Assembly (NCBI GenBank): GCA_035499555.1
Contig: DATJYO010000011.1
Span: 186,001 to 250,000, forward strand
DNA from: Bog-159 sp035499555
Lineage (GTDB): Bacteria; Acidobacteriota; Terriglobia; Bryobacterales; Bryobacteraceae
Length of the DNA: 64,000 bases
Reading direction: 5' to 3'
Shown here: in pieces, positions 8,868 through 18,354 of the stretch
Position numbering within the stretch: position 1 is the first letter of the stretch
Layout: each line of letters starts with the position of its first letter
Position numbers and translations under genes: made by a program
Notes under the pieces: model-generated
The model's input: only the letters and a program-made list of their open reading frames with translations
What the model was told of the DNA's origin: nothing
The model's database searches: none

Positions 8868-9101
8868 ATGGCAAAAGTTACAGCTATTAATAACGGTCCG
8901 ATCCGCATCGAAGGCGAGTTCACCATTCACGACCAGACTGGCGCGGAGTTCGGGCTGGCGGGCCGCACGGTGATTTCCCTATGCCGCTGCGGACAATCGG
9001 CCAACAAGCCTTTTTGTGACGGCGCGCACGGGCGTACCGGTTTCCAGGACACCTGCATAGCGCGCGAGCTTCCGCCGCCAAAACCCAAAGTAGTAGCATA
9101 G
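8868..9101 (+). CDS. CDGSH iron-sulfur domain protein
   Basis: The 77-residue protein contains one CDGSH-type [2Fe-2S] motif. The ligands are Cys39, Cys41, Cys50 and His54 within LCRCGQSANKPFCDGAHG, which gives the three-Cys, one-His coordination of this family. There is no membrane anchor, unlike mitoNEET, so it should be cytosolic. Bacterial single-CDGSH proteins are thought to act in redox or iron-sulfur handling. The next gene starts 3 nt after its stop, so the two are co-transcribed. Confidence 0.92.
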   Translation: MAKVTAINNGPIRIEGEFTIHDQTGAEFGLAGRTVISLCRCGQSANKPFCDGAHGRTGFQDTCIARELPPPKPKVVA

Positions 9102-9104
9102 GGC

Positions 9105-9512
9105 ATGCGGACGCTTTTGCTTGCCCTGCTGGCTGTGACTGCCTGGGGGCAGAGGCCGGGCCTTCGCTTTCCGCCGGACATCGTCCCCGGCGACTTCTTC
9201 GCGCGGCACGATCCGCTGAAGATCGACCCGCAGCACTACACCCTGGAGTTTGAAAACGAACGCGTGCGCGTCATCCGCCTGAACCTGAAAGCGGATGAGG
9301 CGGTGCCGATGCACGACGATGTGGATGCGGTCGCGGTCTGCGTGGCGGAGTGTCACCTGCGATTCACCGAGCCCGGTGGGCGCATTCAGGACGTCCACAT
9401 GCAGGCCGGCGAGACCCGTTGGCTTTACGGAGACACGCACTCCGCCAGGAATCTGAACACGCATCCGATGGAGATGCTCTTCATCGAGATGAAGAGCGCC
9501 GGCAGATCCTAG
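9105..9512 (+). CDS. Small secreted cupin-like protein
   Basis: This 135-residue protein has a short signal peptide (cleavage near AWG, residue 15) and then a single beta-rich domain. The pattern RVIRLNLKADEAVPMHDDVDAV, followed by GETRWLYGDTHSARNL and MEMLFIEMK, fits a cupin fold with a possible metal site using His (MHDD) and His in the second motif. The function is unknown. It is 3 nt downstream of the CDGSH gene and its stop overlaps the convergent ahcY stop by 4 nt. Confidence 0.6.
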   Translation: MRTLLLALLAVTAWGQRPGLRFPPDIVPGDFFARHDPLKIDPQHYTLEFENERVRVIRLNLKADEAVPMHDDVDAVAVCVAECHLRFTEPGGRIQDVHMQAGETRWLYGDTHSARNLNTHPMEMLFIEMKSAGRS

Positions 9513-10786
9513 GTGCCTTCCGACCAGCTGGTGAGGTACCGCTCCTGCTCCGGCGTCAGCCGGTCGATCTTCACGCCCATGGACTCGATCTTCATGCGGG
9601 CCACCTGGCGGTCCAGATCCTCCGGCACCGAGTAGACGCGCTTCTCGAGGCTGGCATGGTTCTTCACCATGTAATCGGCGGCCAGCGCCTGGTTGGCGAA
9701 ACTCATGTCCATCACCGAAGCCGGATGTCCTTCGGCGGCGGCCAGGTTGATGAGCCGTCCTTCGCCCAGCACATATAGCTTGCGGCCGTCGCGGAAGGCG
9801 TACTCCTCGACGAACTCGCGCGTCTGCCGGCGCGAGGAGCTGATCCTGCCCAGCGTGTCCAGATCGATCTCCACGTTGAAGTGGCCGGAGTTGCACAGGA
9901 TCGCGCCGTTCTTCATGTGCGGGAAGTGGTCGCGCCCGATCACGTGCTTATCGCCGGTGACGGTGATGAAGACATCGCCGATGGCGGCCGCCTCGATCAT
10001 GGACATGACCCGGTAGCCGTCCATCAGGGCTTCCAGAGCCTTGATGGGATCGACCTCGGTGACGATCACGTTGGCGCCGTGTCCGCGCGCGCGCAAAGCC
10101 ACGCCGCGCCCGCACCACCCGTAGCCCGCCACCACCACGTTCAGCCCGGCCAGCAGGATGTTGGTCGAACGCACGATACCGTCGATGGTGCTCTGGCCGG
10201 TGCCGTAGCGGTTGTCGAAGAAGTGCTTGGTCATGGCGTCGTTGACGGCCACGATGGGATACTTCAGCACGCCGTCCCTGGCCATGGCGCGCAGGCGGAT
10301 GACGCCGGTAGTGGTCTCTTCGGTGCCGCCCATGATATTGGCCGCCAGGTCCTGCCGCTTGGAGTGCAGCAGCGTGACCAGGTCCGCCCCGTCATCCATG
10401 GTGATGTGCGGGGCATGCTCGGCCGCGGAAGTCAGATGCTGATAATAGACGTTGTTGTCTTCGCCCTTGATGGCGTAGACCGGAATACTGAAATCGCGCA
10501 CCAGGGTGGCGGCCACGTCATCCTGCGTGGATAACGGATTCGAGGCGCACAGCACCACGGACGCGCCTCCGTCGCGAAGGGTGATCATGAGGTTGGCCGT
10601 CTCGCTGGTGACGTGCAGGCAGGCCGCCACGCGGACCCCGGCCAACGGTTGGCTTTTGATGAACTGTTTGCGGATGCTCTGCAGCACCGGCATCGATTGG
10701 AAGGCCCACTCCGTGCGGCGCTTCCCAACATCCGCCAGCGAAATATCTTTGATATCGCAAGCGACTGACGTTTGTGTCTCAGGCAT
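9509..10786 (-). CDS. ahcY: Adenosylhomocysteinase
   Basis: The product hydrolyses S-adenosylhomocysteine to adenosine and homocysteine, using tightly bound NAD. At 425 residues it is of the shorter bacterial/archaeal type that lacks the extra insertion of longer enzymes. The NAD-binding motif GYGWCGRG is at 221-228. The catalytic-region segments MDDGAD, GGTEETTTGV and VNDAMTKHFFDNRYGTGQS are all present. metK starts 21 nt upstream on the same strand, so the two genes of the activated methyl cycle form a natural pair. Confidence 0.96.
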   Translation of the reverse strand: MPETQTSVACDIKDISLADVGKRRTEWAFQSMPVLQSIRKQFIKSQPLAGVRVAACLHVTSETANLMITLRDGGASVVLCASNPLSTQDDVAATLVRDFSIPVYAIKGEDNNVYYQHLTSAAEHAPHITMDDGADLVTLLHSKRQDLAANIMGGTEETTTGVIRLRAMARDGVLKYPIVAVNDAMTKHFFDNRYGTGQSTIDGIVRSTNILLAGLNVVVAGYGWCGRGVALRARGHGANVIVTEVDPIKALEALMDGYRVMSMIEAAAIGDVFITVTGDKHVIGRDHFPHMKNGAILCNSGHFNVEIDLDTLGRISSSRRQTREFVEEYAFRDGRKLYVLGEGRLINLAAAEGHPASVMDMSFANQALAADYMVKNHASLEKRVYSVPEDLDRQVARMKIESMGVKIDRLTPEQERYLTSWSEGT

Positions 10787-10807
10787 GATGTCCTCTAAAA
10801 AGCGTGG

Positions 10808-11965
10808 TCAACGCGCGGCGGCATGCGCCACGGCTTCCTCGCGCAGCGCCTCTACTTTGTCGGCGGCTTCCCAGGTGAAGCTCTCTTCGGCGCGGCCGAA
10901 ATGTCCGAAGGCGGCCGTATTGCGGTAGATCGGCCGGCGCAGCTTCAGGTGATCGATAATGCCGCGCGGGGTGAGCGGGAAATGCGCGCGAATCAGTTCC
11001 GTGAGCTTCTCTTCCGGGATGATGCCGGTGCCAAAAGTGTTGGCCATGACCGACACCGGTTCCGCCACGCCAATGGCGTAGGCCAACTGCACTTCGCAGC
11101 GGGATGCCAGCCCGGCCGCCACCAGATTCTTGGCGATGTAACGGGCCATGTAGCAGGCGGAGCGGTCCACCTTCGTGGGATCTTTGCCGGAGAACGCGCC
11201 GCCGCCGTGACGCCCCATGCCGCCGTAGGTATCCACGATGATCTTACGCCCGGTGAGACCGGTGTCGCCATGCGGTCCGCCGATCACAAAGCGGCCCGTC
11301 GGATTGATATGATAGTGCGTGCCGGAATCCACCATGCCGGCGGGAATGACCGCGTCGATGATATGCTTGCGCACCTCGTGGCGCAGGTCTTCGGTAGACA
11401 CGGAATCGCTGTGCTGCGTCGAAATCACCACGGCGTCGATGCGCTTGGGCGCACCGTTCTCGTACTCCACGCTCACCTGGCTCTTGCCGTCCGGACGCAG
11501 AAAGTCGAGCACGCCCGCGCGCCGCACTTCGGAGAGCCGCCGCACCAGTTTGTGCGCCAGCATGATCGGCAGCGGCATCAGCTCGTCGGTTTCATTGCAG
11601 GCATAGCCGAACATCAGGCCTTGATCTCCCGCGCCGCCGGTATCCACGCCCATCGCGATATCCGGCGATTGCGACTGGATAGCGTTCAGCACGCCGCAGG
11701 TCTTGCAGTCGAAGCCCCACAGCGCGTCGGTGTAGCCCACATGCTCGATGGTCTGGCGCGCTACGCGCGGCACATCCACGTAACAGGTGGTGGTCAGCTC
11801 GCCGGCCACCACGCAGATGCCGGTGGTCACCAATACCTCACAGGCCACCCGCCCCAGCGGGTCCTGCGCCATCACCGCGTCGAGCACCGCGTCTGAAATC
11901 TGGTCCGCGATCTTATCCGGGTGGCCTTCCGTAACGGATTCCGAAGTGAAAATGTGTCGCTGCAT
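10808..11965 (-). CDS. metK: S-adenosylmethionine synthase
   Basis: The enzyme makes S-adenosylmethionine from methionine and ATP. I place the start at 11965 (MQRHIFTSESVTEGHPDK), giving 385 residues, the family's usual size. An AGGA sequence lies about 8 nt upstream, whereas the longer frame from 12064 adds 33 residues with no family match. The ATP-binding segment GHPDK (residues 14-18), the GAGDQG motif and the glycine-rich GGGAFSGKDPTKVDRS motif are intact. ahcY follows after 21 nt. I see no SAM-I or SAH riboswitch consensus in the 158 nt upstream. Confidence 0.96.
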   Translation of the reverse strand: MQRHIFTSESVTEGHPDKIADQISDAVLDAVMAQDPLGRVACEVLVTTGICVVAGELTTTCYVDVPRVARQTIEHVGYTDALWGFDCKTCGVLNAIQSQSPDIAMGVDTGGAGDQGLMFGYACNETDELMPLPIMLAHKLVRRLSEVRRAGVLDFLRPDGKSQVSVEYENGAPKRIDAVVISTQHSDSVSTEDLRHEVRKHIIDAVIPAGMVDSGTHYHINPTGRFVIGGPHGDTGLTGRKIIVDTYGGMGRHGGGAFSGKDPTKVDRSACYMARYIAKNLVAAGLASRCEVQLAYAIGVAEPVSVMANTFGTGIIPEEKLTELIRAHFPLTPRGIIDHLKLRRPIYRNTAAFGHFGRAEESFTWEAADKVEALREEAVAHAAAR

Positions 11966-12123
11966 GCCAAGTCCTGCCTGTTGGAAGAAATCTGGTTTCG
12001 GGTGGCTGGAATAGCCGAAATAGAACCGACGCTTCAGTGTAACGGAGTGCAGGGGACAGGTCAATTGCGCGGGATTGGGCGGCGCTTAAAAGGTCCTGGA
12101 CGGTTGATCTCGAGGTACTGGTC

Positions 12124-13854
12124 CTACTGGATTTCCACCAGGATGTTGTCGGAGGCCATGATCTGGCCTTCGCTATCTCTGGCTACTACGCGAACCGCAT
12201 AAGTGCCCACTTTGACGTCAAAGCTGGTTTTGATCTTGATTCCGGAATCCAGGCGCGTCTGCAGGGTGTCGTCCTTCAGCCGCAATTCCAGTATTTTTTG
12301 GGTACCGGCCACGAAGTTCCCATTCAAATCGAACAGCGCCGATACGATCGTCAGGCTGTCCTGGTTGCGTCCTTCGGCTTTGCGGTACGGCAGCGCTCGT
12401 ATATCGAGCTGCGCCACGACCGACAGATTCGCATCATCGCCTTCCGTGCGGAAAAACTGTGTGTGCAGCTCGAGGGGAATGTCCTTGACCACCGAGCGGG
12501 AGAAGACGGCGTCCTCGATATCCTGCCGGGCCTGGTCCGCCAGATCCGCATCCCGCCTGGGCGCATAGTAACCTTTGCGAGCCTGTACCGTCAGCCCCTT
12601 ACCATCGCGCAAACTGACCTGTAACTTATGGTACTTGCCGTCCGATTTCAGATTCTCCGGGGTAAATGCCAGCACGTAGACGAACGCCGGAGCGGCGGCT
12701 AACCGGCGGAAACCGCTGCCCAGGTCGTTATTGGCATGAAACCATTCGCCGCCGGTCGAGTGCGCCAGATTCTCGAGCACGTCTTCCTGCGCGATGGCCT
12801 CCAGTTCCAGATACTGATTGAGCATGGTAATGACCTGACCCCCGCCGGCCGGAGTCGGGCGCGACGCATCATAGCCTGGCGGCGTCCAGAGACCCCGTAT
12901 ATCCAGCGTGCTGATGATCACGCTGGCGCGCACCGCGCGATTGATCAGATCGGTGATTTCGGATTGATCGTAGGACGCCACGAAGAAACCCGGGGTCGCC
13001 ATCACCAGGTTACGCTGTCCGGGCAAACCGGCCAGGCGGCGTACTACCTGCCCCAGGACGCTGGCGGCCACGTGGGTTTCATGCTCGCCGCTAGTCAGCG
13101 CCATTTGCGCGGCTGCTTTCACTTCGCTGGCGGTGATATAAGGGTTGCCGCTGCAGGCCTGGTAATTCACCAGGGCCACCGTCAGCGCCTGCGGATCGTC
13201 CAGATTCACGATCCGGTCCGCCAGGTAGAAGCTGATATCGGGGCATTGTACGCCGTGGGGCAGTCCCCCGGTAATCGGCGTGGGCCGCAGACGCGCCAGG
13301 GCCGCGCGAAGCGTTTCGAGATCGTTCGTGAACTCCACGACATTCTGTCCGGACGTGGTGTAAAGCGCGGCGCGATCGGCCGGCTGCATCGAGCCGGCCA
13401 TGACGTTCGCCGCGGCATCCCGCGCCCGGAACAGATCTTCCGCGGTTCCGTGCACATCGTCGAACACGTACGCCACGAAGTGCTCGGCGGCCACCGGCGC
13501 GGCCGGTGCGGCCGGTGCCACCGTCGCGGGAGGCCGGCTGGCGGCGTGCTCCTCCAGGTCGGCGGCGTCTTTGGCGATGACCACCGGCGCGGACGGTTTT
13601 TCGACCGAAAATCGCGAGATTACCTGCGGCTTGCCGTTGTCCAGGAGCCGGAAATCGTCCTTGGCCAGATTGCCGACGGCGTGGCCCTCACGGTCCCGGA
13701 CGACAACGGTTACGGGCACCAGGTTCACGCGCGACTTGAACGTCGCAGGCGTTTCCTTGGTGGCCACTTCGGCCGGTTGGTTTTGCGGGGCAGCCTGCGG
13801 CGCGAACAGCATCGCGTATACCAGCAGGCGCCGCTGCCATCTGAAGCGCACCAT
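12124..13854 (-). CDS. Secreted VWFA-related acidobacterial protein
   Basis: The 576-residue protein has an N-terminal hydrophobic segment, a short Ala-rich linker and then the entry domain typical of VWFA-related proteins of Acidobacteria (VVVRDREGHAVGNLAKDDFR, then LLDNGKPQ). A von Willebrand A-like domain follows at about 150-400. Its metal site looks degenerate, with FDDVHG in place of the classical DxSxS. A C-terminal beta-rich domain ends the protein. Such proteins are exported and have no established function. The gene diverges from the transporter at 13890 with only 35 nt between starts. Confidence 0.85.
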   Translation of the reverse strand: MVRFRWQRRLLVYAMLFAPQAAPQNQPAEVATKETPATFKSRVNLVPVTVVVRDREGHAVGNLAKDDFRLLDNGKPQVISRFSVEKPSAPVVIAKDAADLEEHAASRPPATVAPAAPAAPVAAEHFVAYVFDDVHGTAEDLFRARDAAANVMAGSMQPADRAALYTTSGQNVVEFTNDLETLRAALARLRPTPITGGLPHGVQCPDISFYLADRIVNLDDPQALTVALVNYQACSGNPYITASEVKAAAQMALTSGEHETHVAASVLGQVVRRLAGLPGQRNLVMATPGFFVASYDQSEITDLINRAVRASVIISTLDIRGLWTPPGYDASRPTPAGGGQVITMLNQYLELEAIAQEDVLENLAHSTGGEWFHANNDLGSGFRRLAAAPAFVYVLAFTPENLKSDGKYHKLQVSLRDGKGLTVQARKGYYAPRRDADLADQARQDIEDAVFSRSVVKDIPLELHTQFFRTEGDDANLSVVAQLDIRALPYRKAEGRNQDSLTIVSALFDLNGNFVAGTQKILELRLKDDTLQTRLDSGIKIKTSFDVKVGTYAVRVVARDSEGQIMASDNILVEIQ

Positions 13855-13889
13855 ACGACCACATTCTACTTCCCGGCAGGGCAGTTGCT

Positions 13890-15107
13890 ATGATGGCTCG
13901 AAGCTTGACGGCGATCCTCCTAATTTTCTCCGGAACCTATCTGGTCCTGGCGATCGGGCGTCTGCCCGGTTTCCGGGTCGATCGCGCCGGGGCGGCCATT
14001 ATCGGCGCGTCGCTGATGATCGTAGTCAATGCGCTCACCATCCCGGAGGCGTATGCGGCTATCGACTACCGCACCATCGTTCTGTTGTTCGGCATGATGA
14101 TCGTGGTGGCCAATCTGCGCCTGTCGGGATTCTTCACCCTGGTGAGCGCCTGGACGGTGGAGCATGCGCGCCGGCCCATTCTGCTCCTGACTGCCATTAC
14201 CTGCGTCTCCGGCTTCTTTTCGGCTTTCTTCGTCAACGACACGATGTGCCTGGTGCTGACGCCGCTGGTGCTGGAGATCACCCGCCGCCTGCGCCGCAAT
14301 CCCGTACCGTACCTGCTGGCGGTGGCGATGGCGGCCAATATCGGCAGCGTCGCCACCATCACCGGCAACCCGCAGAATATGATGATCGGCAGTTTCTCGG
14401 GGATCGGATACCGGGCTTTTGCGGCTGCCCTCGCGCCGGTCGCGTGCCTCGGCCTGGTGGTGCTGGTCGGCGTGCTGGCGGTCCTCTACCGCCGCGAGTT
14501 CCGGCACGAGCACGGAATGGCCGTCGCGCATCAACCGCTGCCGATCGACAGGATTCTCCTCTGGAAATCGCTGGCGGTCTCAGCCGGGATGATCGCGCTT
14601 TTCTTCGTGGGCTGGCCGGTGCCCAACGTCGCGCTGGCCGCCGGCGCCTTGCTGTTGATCACCCGGCGCCTGCATCCGGAGGCGATATACCGCGAGATCG
14701 ACTGGCCGCTGCTGGTGATGTTCATCGGCCTGTTCATTGTGGTGGCCGGATTGGAGCGCACCACGGTCTCCGCGGACCTGCTGCGCGCGGCAGCCCGGTT
14801 CAAACTGGCGCGCACGGTCCCGCTGACGGCCGCGGCGGCCTTGCTCTCGAATGTCTTCAGCAACGTGCCGGCCGTGTTGATCTTCAGGCCGATCGTGGCG
14901 CACCTGCCCGATGCGCGGCACGCCTGGCTGGTGCTGGCCATGTCTTCCACGTTGGCCGGCAATCTGACGGTGGTCGGATCGGTGGCCAACCTGATCGTAA
15001 TCGAGCGGGCGCGCCATGAGACCCGGATCTCGTTTTGGGAGTATGCCCGGGCGGGCATACCGGTAACATTGGCAACCCTGGCGATCGGAGCGCTGTTGTT
15101 AAGATAG
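13890..15107 (+). CDS. Anion/ion transporter of the ArsB/CitMHS superfamily (YbiR-like)
   Basis: The 405-residue protein has about 10-11 hydrophobic helices. Two conserved loops of the ion-transporter superfamily are visible, each pairing a VND/SNV turn with a GNPQN-type helix break: FFVNDTMCLVLTP with ATITGNPQNMMIGS in the first half, and NVFSNVPAVLIF with TLAGNLTVVGSVANL in the second half. This internal repeat is typical of ArsB, NhaD, CitMHS and SLC13-like carriers. Substrate cannot be assigned. No arsR or arsC gene is near, so arsenite efflux is not supported. The serine hydrolase starts 4 nt downstream. Confidence 0.85.
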   Translation: MMARSLTAILLIFSGTYLVLAIGRLPGFRVDRAGAAIIGASLMIVVNALTIPEAYAAIDYRTIVLLFGMMIVVANLRLSGFFTLVSAWTVEHARRPILLLTAITCVSGFFSAFFVNDTMCLVLTPLVLEITRRLRRNPVPYLLAVAMAANIGSVATITGNPQNMMIGSFSGIGYRAFAAALAPVACLGLVVLVGVLAVLYRREFRHEHGMAVAHQPLPIDRILLWKSLAVSAGMIALFFVGWPVPNVALAAGALLLITRRLHPEAIYREIDWPLLVMFIGLFIVVAGLERTTVSADLLRAAARFKLARTVPLTAAAALLSNVFSNVPAVLIFRPIVAHLPDARHAWLVLAMSSTLAGNLTVVGSVANLIVIERARHETRISFWEYARAGIPVTLATLAIGALLLR

Positions 15108-15111
15108 ACCC

Positions 15112-16995
15112 ATGCTGACAAGCGGCCGCCTGGCGGCGCTGGGCATGAGTGCTGCCCTGCTCTGCGCCGCCAATCAACCCGGTCCCGCACCGCAAACTCT
15201 GGATGAACTCAAAACCGCCATCGCCAGAATCCTGCGGGAGACCAAGACACCGGGCGCCGGCATTGCCATTGTGTCCCGCGATCAGGTCCGGCTGATCGAT
15301 GGCGTGGGGCTGGCCGATGTAGCCGGCAAACGCCCCGCCACCGCGGATACCTTGTTCCGCATCGGTTCGGTGTCCAAGGCGTTCGCGTCCCTGTCGATTC
15401 TGCAGTTGCAGGAGCAGGCGCGCCTGCGTTTGAGCGATCCGGTGCGCCAATACGCGCCGGAAATCGCGTTTCAGAATGCTTGGGAATCGACCGATCCGGT
15501 CCGTATCGTAAACCTGCTGGAACACACCACCGGCTGGGATGACCTGCATTTCCCGGAGTACGCCAATAGCGACCCCAAGCCGCTGACGCTGTTCGAAGGT
15601 CTGGCCTATCATCCCGACTCGCGCGTCTCGCGCTGGCGGCCGGGCACGCGCATGGCGTACTGCAACAGCGGTCCGGCGGTAGCCGCCTATGTCGTGGAGA
15701 AGGTCAGCGGGCAGAGATTTGAAGACTATGTGCAGCAGCACCTGTTCGGCCCCATCCACATGGATACCGCCAGCTACTTATACACCGCGGCCGTGCAACA
15801 GCATCTGACGACCCTCTACCAGCCCGACGGCGTGCATAAGGCCGTATACCGGCACATCACCGTCAGACCCGCGGGAGCCATCAATGCTTCGCCGCGGGAC
15901 ATGGCGAACTACGTTCGGTTCTACCTGAACCGTGGCGCGGTGGATGGCGCCGCGGTGGTCACTCGCCAGTCCATCGAGCGCATGGAACATCCCGAGAGTA
16001 CGCTGGCGGCTCACGACGGCCTGACCGCCGGTTACGGACTGAGCAACTACACGACCATCGACGACCGCGGCTTTGTATGGCATGGCCATGACGGCGGCAT
16101 CGACGGAGGACTCACCGAGATGGCTTACCTGCCGGATGCCGGCATCGGGTATGCCTACATGATCAACTCGACGAACGGCGCCGCGTTCGGCCGGATTCAC
16201 AAACTGGTGACAACCTTCCTGACCCGCGGTCTGGCTTCGCCGGCCATGCCTCCGCTCGCCGCGGCGCCGCCACACCTTGCTCTCGAGTACACCGGCTGGG
16301 CCGAACCCGCCAATCCTCGCAACCAGATGACCTACTTCATCGAACGCATCATGGGTTTAGTGCGCATATCGGTCGAAGGCCAGCATCTGTTGCTCGCGCC
16401 TGTGCAGGGGCAGCCGCGCACCTTTTCGCCCGTCAGCGAACGCCTCTGGATCGAAAAGAAGCAGCCAGTGCCTACCCTGGCGCTGGTATCGGACACCCGC
16501 GACGGCCGATTCGTGGCCGCCGGCGGTCCGATGTACAAGCTGATACCTGCGTGGGAAGCCTACGGCGAGCTTGGCTGCGTTGTGTTGGTTGTGCTGCTGA
16601 TGGCCAGTTCGGTTCTATATGCTCTCTTCTGGATTCCCGCCCTGCTGCTGGGCCGTCTTCGCCCTTTGCCGGGCAGCCGGCTGCACCTGAGCGTGCGGGC
16701 CCTGCCGCTCATCGCCATACTGATGCTGGCCGTCATGATCGGTACTTTCATGTGGGCGGGCGACGACGCGATCGACCGACTGGGCCGCATCACACCGTGG
16801 TCCATTTCGGTCTTTGCCGCCAGCCTGCTGCTGGCGCTGATGTCTGTGGCCGCCCTGGTGCAGGCGTGGCGCAGCCGCCAGTGGCCGATCCGGCGCGGCG
16901 TCCGGATCCACTCGCTGGCGGTGGCTGCCGCCTGCGCGATCCTGACTCTCTACCTGGCCCGTTGGGGCGTGATCGGGCTGCGGACTTGGGGATGA
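15112..16995 (+). CDS. Serine hydrolase (beta-lactamase/PBP4* family) with C-terminal membrane domain
   Basis: The 627-residue protein has a signal peptide, then a class C beta-lactamase-like domain (about 28-370). The nucleophile motif is SVSK at residues 86-89 and the second motif is YCN at 183-185, with HGHDGG as the third motif region. A second beta-rich domain covers about 380-480. Four hydrophobic helices between about 485 and 622 would anchor the protein with its catalytic domain outside. The substrate could be a D-amino-acid peptide or ester. It starts 4 nt after the transporter gene and ends 4 nt before the DUF192 gene, so 13890-17353 is one operon. Confidence 0.9.
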   Translation: MLTSGRLAALGMSAALLCAANQPGPAPQTLDELKTAIARILRETKTPGAGIAIVSRDQVRLIDGVGLADVAGKRPATADTLFRIGSVSKAFASLSILQLQEQARLRLSDPVRQYAPEIAFQNAWESTDPVRIVNLLEHTTGWDDLHFPEYANSDPKPLTLFEGLAYHPDSRVSRWRPGTRMAYCNSGPAVAAYVVEKVSGQRFEDYVQQHLFGPIHMDTASYLYTAAVQQHLTTLYQPDGVHKAVYRHITVRPAGAINASPRDMANYVRFYLNRGAVDGAAVVTRQSIERMEHPESTLAAHDGLTAGYGLSNYTTIDDRGFVWHGHDGGIDGGLTEMAYLPDAGIGYAYMINSTNGAAFGRIHKLVTTFLTRGLASPAMPPLAAAPPHLALEYTGWAEPANPRNQMTYFIERIMGLVRISVEGQHLLLAPVQGQPRTFSPVSERLWIEKKQPVPTLALVSDTRDGRFVAAGGPMYKLIPAWEAYGELGCVVLVVLLMASSVLYALFWIPALLLGRLRPLPGSRLHLSVRALPLIAILMLAVMIGTFMWAGDDAIDRLGRITPWSISVFAASLLLALMSVAALVQAWRSRQWPIRRGVRIHSLAVAAACAILTLYLARWGVIGLRTWG

Positions 16996-16999
16996 ACCG

Positions 17000-17353
17000 A
17001 TGACCATCATGGTGCGCAACCAGACCCGCAACACCGTGCTGGCGGATGCCGCGGATGTCGCCGATACCAGCGAGAAACGCCGCACGGGGCTGTTGAAGCA
17101 CACCGGCCTGGAGCCCGGCCAGGGGTTGTGGATCGTGCCTTGCGAGTCGGTGCACAGCTTCTTCATGAAATTCGCGATCGATCTGGTCTACCTGGATCGC
17201 CAAAAAAAGGTAAAGAGGGTGCGCCATCGCATGGTGCCATGGCGGATGTCCGCGTGCCTGACGGCGCACTCGATCCTGGAACTGCCGGCCGGCGTGGTGG
17301 CGGCTACCGGCACGCAGAAAGGCGACCAACTGGAGATCGTAGAGCAGCACTAA
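17000..17353 (+). CDS. DUF192 family protein
   Basis: The 117-residue protein matches the DUF192 pattern: a KRRTGLL segment, then GLWIVPCESVHSFFMKFAIDLVYLD and a C-terminal ILELPAG motif. Unlike many family members it has no signal peptide, so it is predicted to be cytosolic. The function is not established. It starts 4 nt after the serine hydrolase. Confidence 0.88.
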   Translation: MTIMVRNQTRNTVLADAADVADTSEKRRTGLLKHTGLEPGQGLWIVPCESVHSFFMKFAIDLVYLDRQKKVKRVRHRMVPWRMSACLTAHSILELPAGVVAATGTQKGDQLEIVEQH

Positions 17354-17423
17354 CCCAACCGGCTTCGCGGAACAACTGGCGGAGTGCCGGCGTCTATTAT
17401 GTCGGATTCGAGAGTGATTCGAG

Positions 17424-18314
17424 GTGTCTTCTGTCCTGTTCCGCGGGCTGTTGTGGGCGGCGGCCTGGATCGTGCCGCGCTCCAAACGGGCTGGCTGGCA
17501 TGCCCGATGGACGTCCAGCATCCGGGGCTTGTGGACTCTCCTTCAGCGCGGCGAGTTGATCCGCAGCGGCCCCGCGCAGATGGCCTGCGCCATGCGTCTG
17601 GCTTTCACCGAAGCCTTCTGGCTGCGCTTCAATAAGACCTACCTGGCATACGCCGTGCGCGGTCCCGGGTTCTTGCTGTTGTGCGCCGCATGCGGCTTTG
17701 CGGCGATGGCCGCCGGCACTCGGGGATTTCGGGTCACGCGGACGCTGGTCCAGATCGCCATGGGGCATGCGGTTCGCCGGCCCCTCTTGCACGAAGGGCC
17801 AACCGGAACTCTGATCGCTTACAGCCTGCCTATCGTCTTGGCCCTGGGCGCTGCCGTCTTCCTGGCCGCCTCTCGCCGGTTTTCTTTACTGCGCCACCGG
17901 GGGCGCTATCTCGGCTTTTTGGTGCTGAAGACCGGCGTAGTCCTGGCCGTGCTCTCGCTCGTCTGGATCGAGGGCGGCACCCTGCTGCGCGCGCATCTGC
18001 CCAACGAGACTTTGCGCGTACTTTGCGGGGCGTTGGGACTGGCGATGCTGTTTATATTCGTATTCGGCCGCGCCATGCTGTGGAGCTTCGACGATCAGCG
18101 CCGGCGCTGCCCCAATTGCCTGCGACTGCTCACGATGCCGGTAACGATCGGATCCTGGGGCAGCATGTTCGAACCGGCGATCACCGAGTTTCTGTGCGAC
18201 GACGGGCACGGCATATTGGCGTTGTCCGAAGATGAAACTCTGCAGGCCGACCACTGGACGGAGCTGGACGCTTCGTGGCGCGAGCTGTTCGAACGGACCG
18301 CCGCAAAAACGTGA
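17424..18314 (+). CDS. Membrane protein of unknown function with a CxxC motif
   Basis: The 296-residue product starts at GTG 17424. It has about four hydrophobic segments (around residues 80-100, 130-150, 170-190 and 200-220) and a C-terminal cytosolic part with RRCPNCLRLL followed by a single further Cys (EFLCDDGHG), which may form a small zinc site. I do not recognise a family. It is 70 nt downstream of the DUF192 gene. The oxidoreductase that follows has its own ribosome binding site and a TATAAT-like hexamer at 18330-18335. Confidence 0.65.
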   Translation: MSSVLFRGLLWAAAWIVPRSKRAGWHARWTSSIRGLWTLLQRGELIRSGPAQMACAMRLAFTEAFWLRFNKTYLAYAVRGPGFLLLCAACGFAAMAAGTRGFRVTRTLVQIAMGHAVRRPLLHEGPTGTLIAYSLPIVLALGAAVFLAASRRFSLLRHRGRYLGFLVLKTGVVLAVLSLVWIEGGTLLRAHLPNETLRVLCGALGLAMLFIFVFGRAMLWSFDDQRRRCPNCLRLLTMPVTIGSWGSMFEPAITEFLCDDGHGILALSEDETLQADHWTELDASWRELFERTAAKT

Positions 18315-18354
18315 GCTCCGATATTGTCATATAATCCGCTGTGGAGATCTTAAT

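Noticed and set aside
11966..12123. Possible SAM or SAH riboswitch upstream of metK
   Set aside because: I looked for the conserved SAM-I and SAH core segments on the minus strand and did not find them.
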